Shown: positions 1 to 8,516, counted from the stretch's first letter. The stretch: 64,000 nt of DNA from Shewanella marina JCM 15074 (GCF_000614975.1 NZ_BALM01000008.1:62001-126000), one strand, 5' to 3'. The notes: generated by a model from the letters alone, not told the origin. A program made the numbers and translations.

Positions 1-2
1 TC

Positions 3-806
3 AGTGTTGTGGCTTTAATGAGTTTTGTGGTGTCAATTCCTGCTCAGGCGATAGAGTGGCGGGCCGCAATAGGGGCACATGACTTTGTTGTTGATCAAGC
101 GAGTTCTCATACACCGGGACTTAATGTCGGTTTAGCCTTTACCCATTTTACAGATAATAATATTTTGTTAGCAGGTAAAGCGGATGTATTGGTCGATATT
201 GACCATGATAAATTGGATCCTGACCATATTCCCGTTTGGTTTCAATCAGCTTATTTAGCGCGCGGAAATTTATATCATTTCAGCCCTCAAATGAGCTTAG
301 ATTGGCAGGTAGATGTTGCTGGACGTCGTAATACTGTGAGTTCGATTGAGCAGCAGTTTAAATTTTTCCCGGGCTTGGCTTTAAATTATCAACAGCCGCA
401 TTTTAGTGCGAGATTTAAGGCTTCCGCGGGTTATTACCAAATTGAATTAGATGATGATGTACCGAAATCATTTGGCTATAAACGTGATGACTTAAAGTTT
501 AGTTCACAAGCATTTTCGTTAGCGATGCGTACTAGTATCTATTTTACGCCTAAGTTGAGTCTGTCTGCGATGGCGCAACAATGGCATGATGGCGATCAGT
601 GGTTGGAAAACAAATTCGGCATGCATCTTGATTATGATGTGAGTCAATTTAAAGCTGATAGCTTATTAGTGCTCTCTATTGAGCATCATCAATATAATTT
701 GGATTTATACCAACAATCGGTTGAGAAGCCTGATGCTGCTCCTGTATTGCCGTGGGATAGAGATACTTTAGTGCGGTTATATTTAGATATACCTTGGTCG
801 TTTTAA
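3..806 (+). CDS. Probable outer-membrane protein, 5' end outside window (partial)
   Basis: The open frame runs from the window edge and ends in TAA at 804-806. The first visible residues are the hydrophobic tail of a signal peptide ending in IPAQA before IEW, so the basic n-region and true start should lie upstream; the GTG at 9 would give an export signal with no positive charge. The mature part of about 250 residues is rich in alternating polar and aromatic residues (for example YLARGNLYHF and SIEHHQYNLDLY) and ends in an aromatic residue (IPWSF), as outer-membrane beta-barrels do. I do not recognise a named family. A bidirectional terminator follows directly. Confidence 0.6.
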   Translation, partial: SVVALMSFVVSIPAQAIEWRAAIGAHDFVVDQASSHTPGLNVGLAFTHFTDNNILLAGKADVLVDIDHDKLDPDHIPVWFQSAYLARGNLYHFSPQMSLDWQVDVAGRRNTVSSIEQQFKFFPGLALNYQQPHFSARFKASAGYYQIELDDDVPKSFGYKRDDLKFSSQAFSLAMRTSIYFTPKLSLSAMAQQWHDGDQWLENKFGMHLDYDVSQFKADSLLVLSIEHHQYNLDLYQQSVEKPDAAPVLPWDRDTLVRLYLDIPWSF

Positions 807-825
807 CTTTTATTAAAAGTAATAC

Positions 826-853
826 TTAAAAAGGCGCATTAGCGCCTTTTTAA
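826..853. terminator. Bidirectional rho-independent terminator
   Basis: GGCGC and GCGCC (833-837 and 842-846) pair around the loop ATTA. The stem is extended by A-runs and T-runs on both sides, so it can end transcription of the plus-strand gene on the left and the minus-strand lipoprotein gene on the right. Confidence 0.85.
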
Positions 854-864
854 TGACAGTGCTA

Positions 865-1362
865 TTAGAGCGGGTTGTGGAGTACGGGCTCATTGTGGGT
901 TTGCTTGCCAATAATTTTAACCGCAACTTGATAATGTGCTACTCGATTAGAGTTTGCTTGCTCAGCCCAGTCATAATTCTCTGGTGTAAACGAGTATTGT
1001 CCGGGACTTGTTTCAAGTAATTGTCCACTACAGGCTTTGGCATCATCTATTTGGCAATGATACTGCAATGTTCCATGCCAACGTTTCCATGATCTGGCAT
1101 AGGTTGGTGTCGCTTCTGGGTCGGCTTTACCTATATAAAAAATATGGTAAGCGGTTGCGCCGCTAATCGCCATATTCTTATCATCAGCTAGACTAAAATT
1201 CAGCTCGCCCGTTAACTTGTCAAATTGGGTCATCTTGAGATCAATGCTGGTGACTTGATCTACTGCAATGGAAGGTATTGATGGGGAGTTATCATCATCA
1301 CTACCGCAGGCTGTAATCAATAAGCTGGTCGCAAGCATTAAGGTTAATTGACGTAGTTTCAT
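865..1362 (-). CDS. Small outer-membrane lipoprotein resembling the N-terminal domain of OmcA/MtrC-family cytochromes
   Basis: A 165-residue protein with a lipoprotein signal peptide and lipobox LITAC, with Gly at +2, which fits outer-membrane sorting. After an Asp-rich linker come segments such as VDQVTSIDLKMTQFD and NMAISGATAYHIFYIGKAD. These recall the N-terminal beta domain of decahaem OmcA/MtrC-type surface cytochromes, but there is no CXXCH motif, so it cannot bind haem itself. The start is ATG at 1362. The gene lies 10 bases downstream of the split-Soret cytochrome gene in the same orientation and ends just before a strong terminator, so the two form an operon. It could be an anchor or partner for the cytochrome, or a relic of a larger cytochrome; the family link is an impression from memory. 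Confidence 0.6.
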   Translation of the reverse strand: MKLRQLTLMLATSLLITACGSDDDNSPSIPSIAVDQVTSIDLKMTQFDKLTGELNFSLADDKNMAISGATAYHIFYIGKADPEATPTYARSWKRWHGTLQYHCQIDDAKACSGQLLETSPGQYSFTPENYDWAEQANSNRVAHYQVAVKIIGKQTHNEPVLHNPL

Positions 1363-1372
1363 TATATACTCC

Positions 1373-2185
1373 TTAATACATGTGTCCTGTGTGGCAGACA
1401 GTACATTCCATGTCTGTTTTTACACTTGCCGCGCTGGCTACTGTGTCTGAAACTCCATGACAGCTCTTACATTCTTGCGCTTGTTCTGTAGGCGTAATGA
1501 CATGATGATCTCCAATAATTTTGCCAGCATGAGCATCATTAAGTAGTTCAACTAATCGATAAGTAATATCACCAGATAAACGATAGCAGCGCTCTTTTTT
1601 TGCAGAGAAAGGTTTACCAGATGCTTTTGACCAGTTGCTGATGGATGGATGACATAAGACGCTATTGGCAACCGAAGACTTACCGACTTCCAATGTTTTT
1701 TCATCTGTTGAACCAATTGCTGCAATAAAGGCTGCATCCGATCTTGGTAGTTCTTGCGTCTCGTAATAACGGTAAATGGCTTGTACTACCGCGCTGTTTT
1801 GTTTACCAATATCATCTAAGAAGTTAACGACCATTGCGGCAGCATTGAGGTTACCGCATAAGGTGCCTTGCCCCATAACCCCGGCAAAACCATAGGCTGA
1901 TAACGCTGTTGGGATTGAGTCAAATTTAGCTGCATCAGGGCTATTAGATTGAGCGAGCATAGTAACAATGGCATAAAAAACTTGGTGCATACAGCCACTT
2001 CCTGTGTTGTATGCAAGTTTCGCCGTGGCAGCTGGATCTAATGGTACATATTTTAATTTCTCACCTATGCCTAATTTATAGTTGCCTTGATTATCCGTTG
2101 CGGCAAGTAAAGGGGCGGCAACTAATGTTGCTCCTGCAGCAGTGCTTAAGCCTATGATTTGAGTTAATGCTTTACGTCTATCCAT
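1373..2185 (-). CDS. Split-Soret-like dihaem cytochrome c, Tat-exported
   Basis: A 270-residue exported protein. The N-terminus MDRRKALTQIIG followed by a hydrophobic stretch looks like a twin-arginine signal, ending near APLLAA. Conserved Cys/Gly segments follow (GSGCMHQVFYAIV and GQGTLCGNLNAA, the pattern of the C_GCAxxG_C_C proteins), and two CXXCH haem-binding motifs sit at the C-terminus (CKSCHG and CTVCHTGH). This layout matches split-Soret cytochromes of Desulfovibrio and their Shewanella relatives, periplasmic electron carriers. It is the first gene of an operon with the lipoprotein gene. The long upstream region carries two CRP/FNR-like palindromes. The partner enzyme is unknown. Confidence 0.75.
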   Translation of the reverse strand: MDRRKALTQIIGLSTAAGATLVAAPLLAATDNQGNYKLGIGEKLKYVPLDPAATAKLAYNTGSGCMHQVFYAIVTMLAQSNSPDAAKFDSIPTALSAYGFAGVMGQGTLCGNLNAAAMVVNFLDDIGKQNSAVVQAIYRYYETQELPRSDAAFIAAIGSTDEKTLEVGKSSVANSVLCHPSISNWSKASGKPFSAKKERCYRLSGDITYRLVELLNDAHAGKIIGDHHVITPTEQAQECKSCHGVSDTVASAASVKTDMECTVCHTGHMY

Positions 2186-2389
2186 TATATTTTTCTCCGC
2201 AACTTATAGATTTGCTTAAGTCAGTATTTTAAAGACTGAGCGATAACATCAGTTTATGAATCTAAAAATATAAAGAATGTGATTTAGTTTGGATGAATTT
2301 GACGAGCATATATGAGAATAAGTTAATTAAAATGTAAACAGTTTCTGCGATTAATAAGATAGTTATTAATATTGCATTTTGATTGCAAG

Positions 2390-2403
2390 GTGATTTAAAT
2401 CAC
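2390..2403. promoter_or_regulatory. CRP/FNR-like palindrome upstream of the cytochrome operon
   Basis: GTGATTTAAATCAC is a perfect 14-base palindrome. It fits the CRP core GTGA-N6-TCAC and also the FNR core TGAT-N4-ATCA. It lies about 205 bases upstream of the split-Soret cytochrome start codon and about 210 bases upstream of the divergent ToxR-like gene. Which gene it controls is not decided by the sequence. Confidence 0.5.
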
Positions 2404-2476
2404 TTTATTTATGCTTATTATTTAATATTTATCATGTATGACAAGAAAGGTTGAGTAATTTTCACTAATAAATAAA

Positions 2477-2490
2477 GTGATGTAGTTCAC
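2477..2490. promoter_or_regulatory. Second CRP-like site in the same divergent intergenic region
   Basis: GTGATGTAGTTCAC has the CRP core GTGA-N6-TCAC. It lies 87 bases from the first palindrome, about 8 helical turns, and 122 bases before the ToxR-like start. The rest of the 2186-2611 gap is AT-rich with no coding signal. Confidence 0.45.
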
Positions 2491-2611
2491 TATTTGTAAA
2501 CTTATAGTAAATATTTTTCATTTAAAATAACAAATAAGGATCACAGTAATTTCAAGCTAAATTGATTACTTTTAATAGTAATAATAAGAACTCATTAAAG
2601 TGATCATTATA

Positions 2612-3358
2612 GTGATACTTGGGAATTGCAAATTCGACGCTGATAAGGGCGAATTAATAAATGAAACAACCCATGAAGTGTGGATTTTACCCAGAGCTGA
2701 GCGCCAAGTACTCAGTAAATTGGTTGATAAAAATGGTGTGGTGATATCTAAACTTGAGTTAGGCAAGGCAATAGATAATGGTAATGATTTAACTGATTCA
2801 TCTGTTGTGCGTGCTATTTTTATGATTCGAACATTTTTAGAACCGCAGCATGAGTATTTAATTGAGACTGTAAAAGGTAAAGGTTATCGGCTTTATGTTC
2901 GTAAGAATAACATAAAAAAAATTGGCATAAACCAAGAGAATAGTCGTTTATTGATTACGCTTGCAGCAGCGTTAAGCCTAAGTATATTAGCTTTTTTTTG
3001 GGATAGTATTGATTTCAACCAACAAAATAATCCCATCGTTAAGCAGTCTAAACAAGTCGAAGCAACATTAATTGATGGCACCGTGGTAACGATTAATCTA
3101 TTTGCTAATTCTAAAATTAATAATCAACAAATAGATATCATTTCTAAAAGTCTTGTTGATGGTTTTTTTCATTGTAAATCAACTTATTGGTCTGACATTT
3201 ATGTGTCTATGACCTATGATCAGCAAGTATTAAATATAACCTTGCGAGGTGAAAAAAATGGCCTGTCTTATATGCGGAACCTCAAAGTAAGCGATTTGAG
3301 TATGTATAAGAAGTTTGTTTACCCAACTTGGTTTGAAGAGGTTGATATCTGTGCGTAA
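2612..3358 (+). CDS. ToxR/CadC-like transmembrane transcription regulator (copy 1)
   Basis: A membrane-spanning regulator of 248 residues. The cytoplasmic N-terminus is an OmpR/PhoB-type winged helix: ELINE, the helix VVRAIFMIRTFLEP and the wing motif YLIETVKGKGYRLYV. One membrane segment follows (around 107-127, LLITLAAALSLSILAFFW), then a periplasmic domain of about 120 residues with two cysteines (FFHCKS and the last residues DICA) that could form a disulfide. I chose GTG at 2612 because the paralogue at 4219 starts with the same MILGN; an in-frame GTG at 2600 is the alternative. It overlaps the next gene by 8 bases. The regulated genes are unknown; the divergent cytochrome operon is one candidate. 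Confidence 0.8.
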   Translation: MILGNCKFDADKGELINETTHEVWILPRAERQVLSKLVDKNGVVISKLELGKAIDNGNDLTDSSVVRAIFMIRTFLEPQHEYLIETVKGKGYRLYVRKNNIKKIGINQENSRLLITLAAALSLSILAFFWDSIDFNQQNNPIVKQSKQVEATLIDGTVVTINLFANSKINNQQIDIISKSLVDGFFHCKSTYWSDIYVSMTYDQQVLNITLRGEKNGLSYMRNLKVSDLSMYKKFVYPTWFEEVDICA

Positions 3359-3872
3359 TCAATATCTAAAACTATTAATCATACCAATGTTGGTATTGCT
3401 TTGTGGTTTGTTGGTGACATATCTTTTTTGGATTAGAACAGATCATTCAATGATGTTGAGCTGTCATTCTGAGTTATTTGATCGGAATGCTATACAGGCA
3501 ATTGATTCCAGACATACTTTAGTTGCTGATATCAGTGTAAAAGGCAGTAAAGCTCAAGTGAATTATCGATACTTTAATTTAGATGGCAGCAGTGCTGGTA
3601 ATATTATCATGCAAGCAAAAGTCGATGACATAAGTGATGATAATCGACATTTTCGATTATTGATTACTGATAAAGATGTTCGTTTAAATGATGAAGGCAG
3701 TACTCCAGCACACCTAAAATATTTAGCTTATGTCAATGGATTGAGTATGAATGAAGATAACTTACCCGCACTAAATTTTGAGGTATTAGATTATGATAAA
3801 TCGAAAGATTATGCTGTTATATTATTCCAACCAAGTAATACAGTCTGTGGTTGTCAGTTAATTAAAGTCTAA
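3351..3872 (+). CDS. Small membrane-anchored periplasmic protein, probable ToxS-like partner of the regulator
   Basis: A 173-residue protein starting at GTG 3351 inside the last codons of the regulator gene, so the two are probably translationally coupled. Residues 7-27 form one membrane segment (LLIIPMLVLLCGLLVTYLFW); the rest should be periplasmic. Cysteines are found after the membrane segment (LSCHSE) and in a C-terminal CGC motif. The layout of a ToxR-type regulator plus a small overlapping membrane protein with a periplasmic effector domain matches ToxRS, TcpPH and similar pairs, in which the partner stabilises or tunes the regulator. The sequence itself is not one I recognise, so the role rests on position and topology. 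Confidence 0.65.
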   Translation: MRNQYLKLLIIPMLVLLCGLLVTYLFWIRTDHSMMLSCHSELFDRNAIQAIDSRHTLVADISVKGSKAQVNYRYFNLDGSSAGNIIMQAKVDDISDDNRHFRLLITDKDVRLNDEGSTPAHLKYLAYVNGLSMNEDNLPALNFEVLDYDKSKDYAVILFQPSNTVCGCQLIKV

Positions 3873-4218
3873 TTGAAATGTTGTGCTTTAATTTAAACTC
3901 CTTAATTATATTGATAAAAGTTTGTTGGATGAAAAATGTAGCTACTTGGTATAGTTACTAGTGTGGCTAGTTCAATCTTAATGATTATTCTCCTGCTGTT
4001 GACTTTTGAGTATATTACCCATAATTAGTAATTGTTATTAATCATTTCTTCGCAATACTGAAAAACTTAAAGTTCTTGTCTTTATTAATCTTTAATTCCA
4101 ATGGATGGTACTAATGATAATTAATTCTTAGGCAACAAAAAGTCATTAGTAAATTAGGTAATGATTATTTAATTGTAACAGTTATTGAGTTCACTTCCTG
4201 TGTGCTATTGAGAATAAT
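3873..4218. other. AT-rich intergenic region without recognisable gene
   Basis: About 346 bases between the two ToxR-like units. I see no open frame with a ribosome site and no strong hairpin. It presumably holds the promoter of the second regulator; a weak GAGA sits just before its ATG. Confidence 0.5.
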
Positions 4219-4986
4219 ATGATATTAGGTAATTATTGGGTTAATTTAAGTCAAGGGGAATTGGTTAACCAAGTGACCCGTGTTGTATGGCAGCTTTCTA
4301 TTGAAGAGAAGACAGTGCTAACGCACTTAATTCGACATAAAGGCAATATTGTCCCCACTGCATTATTAGCAAAGTCATTATCACCTGAACAGGCCGAGCT
4401 GAGTGAAGAAGCCGTTCGCAGTGCTATTTTTAGATTACGTTCATTTTTAGGCCCTAAGAATAATTATCTTATTGAAACCGTAAAAGGCAGAGGTTTTAGG
4501 TTGTACGTTGGTATGAAACGTAAACAAAAGCCTGCTAGTAATGGGTTGTCTAAGTTTGTTTATTCATTAGCGCGAGCCGTGCCAGTAGTCGTTATCGCAG
4601 TATTGATGGTGGCGGCAATAGGGATTTGGCAACAAGTTAATCAATTAAGTGAGACAGTTGATGTTGCTCAACATTATGATTTGATTGATACCACTAAAGC
4701 AAATGGCAGTGTGTTAGATATTTATACTTCAGATGGTTTTTTACGATATGACCAGCATGTTCAAGAGATTGTTACCGATTTGCGTAGTAGTTTTTTAGTA
4801 TGCAAACGATTCTATATACCAGATATAGATATCAAGATTAACAGTGCGTTGATGGGCGTAGAGGTCAAAGTTAGTGGTAAAAACGGTGATATTTTTTATT
4901 TTAGAAACTTGCGAATTACTGACTTAGCAAATTATAACCACGACATAAATTTGGATTGGTTTAAGCTTGAGAGTTTGTGTTATTAA
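4219..4986 (+). CDS. ToxR/CadC-like transmembrane transcription regulator (copy 2)
   Basis: A 255-residue paralogue of the regulator at 2612, with the same start (MILGN), the same winged-helix end (YLIETVKGRGFRLYVG), a membrane segment around 116-138 and a periplasmic domain with cysteines in FLVCKRFY and ESLCY at the very end. The C-terminal domains align (LRGEKNGLSYMRNLKVSDL against VSGKNGDIFYFRNLRITDL), so the two came from one duplication. This copy has no overlapping partner gene; a palindromic repeat begins at its stop codon instead. It may share the partner of copy 1 or act alone. The target genes are unknown. Confidence 0.8.
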   Translation: MILGNYWVNLSQGELVNQVTRVVWQLSIEEKTVLTHLIRHKGNIVPTALLAKSLSPEQAELSEEAVRSAIFRLRSFLGPKNNYLIETVKGRGFRLYVGMKRKQKPASNGLSKFVYSLARAVPVVVIAVLMVAAIGIWQQVNQLSETVDVAQHYDLIDTTKANGSVLDIYTSDGFLRYDQHVQEIVTDLRSSFLVCKRFYIPDIDIKINSALMGVEVKVSGKNGDIFYFRNLRITDLANYNHDINLDWFKLESLCY

Positions 4987-5253
4987 TACCAATTCCACTA
5001 ATAATGTGATATTTCAGCGGGAATTCAAAGCCCTGTAGGCAAGGCAGAGGCTTGAAGCTAATAGTTATTCTATATCGAGGAGCCTCCAACGTAGCATGAA
5101 GGGCTTTGAAACCCGCATTACGTGAGTCTCTCAGACTTTCCACTTCTGCTTTGCATTGACTTAAAAGGGAATAACCATTTCTTCATCAATGCGCCTTGAA
5201 TTGAAAAATCTGAGTGGCTCTGAATTGATCACTTATTTAGTGGAATTGGTATA
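4986..5253. repeat. Palindromic MITE-like repeat, copy A (diverged)
   Basis: About 268 bases with terminal inverted repeats that begin ATACCAATTCCACTAA and end in the complement TTAGTGGAATTGGTATAAG. Internal landmarks shared with the copies at 44.7 and 54.1 kb are TTCAGCGGGA, TGAAACCCGCA, AAAGGGAATA and ATGCGCCT. It carries no transposase, so it is a non-autonomous element. It starts at the stop codon of the second ToxR-like gene. Its ends differ from those of the other two copies, so it belongs to an older or different subfamily. Confidence 0.8.
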
Positions 5254-5264
5254 AGCTAAAAACT

Positions 5265-5302
5265 AACGAGAACGAGGGTACTAGTCCATCCTCGTTCTCG
5301 TT
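5265..5302 (-). terminator. Strong hairpin terminator behind the DedA gene
   Basis: AACGAGAACGAGG (5265-5277) pairs with CCTCGTTCTCGTT (5290-5302), a perfect 13-base stem. On the minus strand it is followed by a T-rich tract, placing it as terminator of the DedA-family gene. Confidence 0.85.
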
Positions 5303-5313
5303 ATTGTATAAGA

Positions 5314-5922
5314 TTACTGCTTGCGGCTTTTAATAAACACGCTAATGCTCGCCAAAATGATGATGGTTGCTAGTGCAATTAACCATGAAGTTATTTGATG
5401 GTGATGGTAGAAGTTCAGCATAGGGGTCAGTTCATGCTTAAGTAAAACAGGCCCTAGTCCAAATAAGATAACCCAAAGGCTGGTAGCTAAAAAGTTGCCT
5501 AGCACAAACATTTTTAGCGGCATTTTGGCAATACCACAGCCAATAAACATAAACTGCTTTAAGCCTTCGATAAAACGACTGAGTATTAATGCAACTAAGC
5601 CGTATTTATCAATAAACCCCGTAAGTCTTTGCTCTGTTGCAGGTTTTATCCATTGCTTCTTAAGTAATACATCGCCAAATTTTAGGCCGATAAAATAACC
5701 TATGCTATTGCCAATAAAGGCACTGGCAAAGCCGACGGTTAGCACTAATGGTAATGACATTGAGCCTGATGCTGCCAAAATACTGGCGACAATCAGTAAT
5801 GATTGTCCCGGTGCGGGAATGCCAAATCCTTCAACTGCAATGGCCGCAATTAAAACAAAATAGCCATATTGCTCTAACCAAGGAGTGAGTTGAGCAACTA
5901 TATGATTTAAGGTTTCTATCAT
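5314..5922 (-). CDS. DedA/VTT-family inner-membrane protein
   Basis: A 202-residue polytopic membrane protein of the DedA family, whose members take part in lipid (undecaprenyl phosphate or phospholipid) translocation and membrane homeostasis. Family signatures are visible: EGFGIPAPGQSLLIVASILAA near the N-terminus, GNSIGYFIGLKFGD in the middle and SRFIEGLKQFMFIGCGIAKM with the conserved Arg. The start is ATG at 5922. It stands alone between its own terminator and the divergent DUF1439 gene. The exact lipid substrate cannot be read from the sequence. Confidence 0.85.
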   Translation of the reverse strand: MIETLNHIVAQLTPWLEQYGYFVLIAAIAVEGFGIPAPGQSLLIVASILAASGSMSLPLVLTVGFASAFIGNSIGYFIGLKFGDVLLKKQWIKPATEQRLTGFIDKYGLVALILSRFIEGLKQFMFIGCGIAKMPLKMFVLGNFLATSLWVILFGLGPVLLKHELTPMLNFYHHHQITSWLIALATIIILASISVFIKSRKQ

Positions 5923-6095
5923 GAGAGTAATAAGTTGAAGTGAGATAAGTTGATTTTAGTCGATAATGAGGGTGGTCACTAGCTAATTTAAGTGACCGTG
6001 CTTTTTTAGGTTATGCATCAAAATAGTAAGTTTACTCGCTGTTAAATTACCGATTTTTTGATAGCATATTCGACTATTTTTTCTGAGATTTGTTT

Positions 6096-6629
6096 ATGTT
6101 ACGTGTCTTATTATTACTGCTATTAACGTTTAGCTCAGTGCAAGCTTGGGCTTTTAATTACACTATCGAGTTAACTCAAGCTGAGATTCAGCAGAAAGTG
6201 GCTAAGATGATGCCAATTGAGCGTCAGGAATTATTCTTTAAGGTCAAAGTCAGCAATCCCGAAGTGAATTTATCACTCAATAGTAATGAAATGAGTATGG
6301 CTGTTGATTTAGCTGCAAGTGTGCCGGGTACAGGTTCTGTACAGGGGAAAGCTGATATTAGTGGTGCGTTACGTTACGATAATCAAACTGGGGCTTTCTA
6401 TCTGGTTGATCCCAAGCTGACTGAGTTACAGATTGCGAATATGGATCAAAAAGTATTACCTATGGTGCAAGATTTAGCGCAATTAGTGATTGCTAGCGTG
6501 TTGCCACAGCAGCCAGTGTATAAGCTAAAAGATGATGATCTCAAACAAAAGTTAGCACGTGCAATGCTGCAATCTGTTGAAGTTAAAGAGGGTAAACTAG
6601 TATTGAATATGAAAGCCTTTGGTGCTTAG
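6096..6629 (+). CDS. DUF1439/YceB-like exported protein
   Basis: A 177-residue protein. I start it at ATG 6096 (MLRVLLLLLL), since the TTG at 6090 only adds two residues. A signal peptide ends at VQAWA before FNYTIELTQAEIQQKV. The repeated beta pattern (NPEVNLSLNSNEMSMAVDLAAS, GSVQGKADISGALRYD, LVDPKLTELQIANM) is typical of the DUF1439 family, which includes the E. coli lipoprotein YceB and resembles lipid-binding tubular folds. No lipobox cysteine is present, so this version would be soluble in the periplasm. Function is unknown. A terminator follows 21 bases after the stop. Confidence 0.75.
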   Translation: MLRVLLLLLLTFSSVQAWAFNYTIELTQAEIQQKVAKMMPIERQELFFKVKVSNPEVNLSLNSNEMSMAVDLAASVPGTGSVQGKADISGALRYDNQTGAFYLVDPKLTELQIANMDQKVLPMVQDLAQLVIASVLPQQPVYKLKDDDLKQKLARAMLQSVEVKEGKLVLNMKAFGA

Positions 6630-6649
6630 ATTTTTGATATTGACCAATA

Positions 6650-6678
6650 CAAAAAGCCGTCATCATGACGGCTTTTTG
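6650..6678. terminator. Bidirectional terminator
   Basis: AAAAAGCCGTCAT and ATGACGGCTTTTT form a stem with a single-base centre, flanked by A and T runs. It separates two convergent genes, the DUF1439 gene (+) and the sulfatase-fold membrane protein (-). Confidence 0.9.
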
Positions 6679-6689
6679 TTATAACAAAG

Positions 6690-8516
6690 CTACTTTAAGT
6701 ATCGATTCATCTGGCTGTAAGCCTGATTAAGCTCGGTAAAATCAGGTCGCCCTTGCTTAGGTTGATTGTAGCGATCCATTAATTGATAGTTACCATTGTA
6801 GCCTGACACTTGCAAAATGCCTTTATCATCGACAATCGCATATTCGTTATAACTGGCTAAAATTAACCAGTCATCGGCGCTGCGGCTTATATTAAAGATA
6901 TCTTCACCGGTACTGTATTGTTTAATGGGATTTGATAGCCCTAAATATTGTTTCAATATGCCTGGAGCAACATCCATATGGCTGCTGATATGTTGGTTGT
7001 GAGCGGGTTTGATACCTGCCCCTAAGGCGATAAATGGTACTTTAATTTGAGCATCAGTAAAGTTGCTATTATGACCCCAGAAATTTAACTTATTGTCATT
7101 AATCTCTTGGCCATGGTCGCCAGTAATAACCACTAAGGTATTGTCGAGTTCGCCTTTATCCTTGATCTGTTTCAGTACCTTACCAATCAATGAATCATTA
7201 AAGTGTACGCTGTTGTTATAGCGATTAATAATCGGTTGTGGGTCCGTCTTTTCATTCAAGGCTAAGTAGTTAACTTCAGTCACTTGAGGTTCTATGCGAT
7301 ACGGATAATCCTTTGGGAAAGTATAGCCGTGTGGTGAATCATAAAATAGAAACGAGAACGCAGGCTGATGCTGATCGCGTTGTTTATCCCATGCTAGCCA
7401 CTCATCGGTAATTTCAATATCACGGCCTGCCATAGTTTCACTTTTTGAGCGCACCCGTAAATCTGGCACATTAACAAATACAGTTTGATGGAATTCGGGC
7501 TTAAGCAGATGCGCTGAAGCAAAAATACCGAGTTGGTAATCCAGTTGCTGTAATCGGTCCATTAAGATTGGTGCTTGGCGATTACTGTAAAAACTATGCC
7601 AGTAAGTTGCGGGTAAACCATAAAATAGTCCAAAAATACCCGCTCTAGTCGCATTACCTGTCGAATAGTGGTTTTGGTAAATTTCGCCTTGCTGCGCAAA
7701 TTGCCACATATTGGGGGTAATGGCTTGGCTAAAGCTGTCTGCGCGCCATGAGTCAATCACAATAAATACAATGTTTTTAGGCTTAACAGCTTGATATTCC
7801 AGTGGTGTAAGTGGGTAATTTAGCGTGCTTTTTTGTTTCCGTTTTAGTGTTTTTTGCTCCGCTAATGCTTGTTCATCCACTAAGCCATATTTTTGTAACA
7901 GACTATTGGCTGTGGCAGGGTAAAACAGGGGTAGGAAACGACTAATGTTGGTAATCGGTAAGATAGCGTTAGCATTGGCCCAAATATGGCTAATATGGGT
8001 GCTAATAAGCGCGAGTAATACCAAGTATGAGACGCGGCGACCCAGTTTGATTTTATATTGAGAAGCTCGGTTATCTATGCCGATATACAGTCCATATTGC
8101 ACCGCTAGAGTAGCAATAACAGCAGCAGTGACAATGGCATAAGTCATTTTTGAAAACTCAACAATACCGCCCGATAAGATCATTTCAACTAAGACTAATC
8201 TGATATGGAAGCGATATTGGGCAAAGACTTGGGTATCAACGTATAGCGTAATCAGTGCCATCGTAAAGATGAGCGCGGTGAGTAAGGCGCGTATAACTTG
8301 TTTACGGATCAGTACTAGCGGTAAGGTGACTAAGCCGACTAATGCGGCTAATAAACACATTTGACCGATAGTTGCCACGGCGACATAAGCCCAAGTTGAT
8401 AGAGCTTGATTGTCTGGTAAATAATGAAAATAGCTGGTAGCAAGCAGGCTAAATAGGAACCCATTTAGTAAAATAAACCAGCCATGTGTTTTACAGCGTT
8501 CGCCTAAGGTTAACAT
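6690..8516 (-). CDS. DUF3413 / sulfatase-fold inner-membrane protein (PbgA/YejM/LapC-like)
   Basis: A 608-residue protein. The first 200 residues hold about five membrane segments of the DUF3413 type. An alkaline-phosphatase-superfamily domain starts near residue 245 with NIVFIVIDSWRADS and continues with ITPNMWQFAQQG, HYSTGNATRAGIFGLFYG and TLVVITGDHGQEIND. In Enterobacteria the homologue PbgA/YejM/LapC sits in the inner membrane and controls LPS synthesis through LapB and LpxC, with a periplasmic domain thought to be non-enzymatic. Whether this copy keeps enzyme activity is not clear: Asp and His of the metal site appear present (GDHG). It is a single gene ending in a shared terminator. Confidence 0.85.
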   Translation of the reverse strand: MLTLGERCKTHGWFILLNGFLFSLLATSYFHYLPDNQALSTWAYVAVATIGQMCLLAALVGLVTLPLVLIRKQVIRALLTALIFTMALITLYVDTQVFAQYRFHIRLVLVEMILSGGIVEFSKMTYAIVTAAVIATLAVQYGLYIGIDNRASQYKIKLGRRVSYLVLLALISTHISHIWANANAILPITNISRFLPLFYPATANSLLQKYGLVDEQALAEQKTLKRKQKSTLNYPLTPLEYQAVKPKNIVFIVIDSWRADSFSQAITPNMWQFAQQGEIYQNHYSTGNATRAGIFGLFYGLPATYWHSFYSNRQAPILMDRLQQLDYQLGIFASAHLLKPEFHQTVFVNVPDLRVRSKSETMAGRDIEITDEWLAWDKQRDQHQPAFSFLFYDSPHGYTFPKDYPYRIEPQVTEVNYLALNEKTDPQPIINRYNNSVHFNDSLIGKVLKQIKDKGELDNTLVVITGDHGQEINDNKLNFWGHNSNFTDAQIKVPFIALGAGIKPAHNQHISSHMDVAPGILKQYLGLSNPIKQYSTGEDIFNISRSADDWLILASYNEYAIVDDKGILQVSGYNGNYQLMDRYNQPKQGRPDFTELNQAYSQMNRYLK

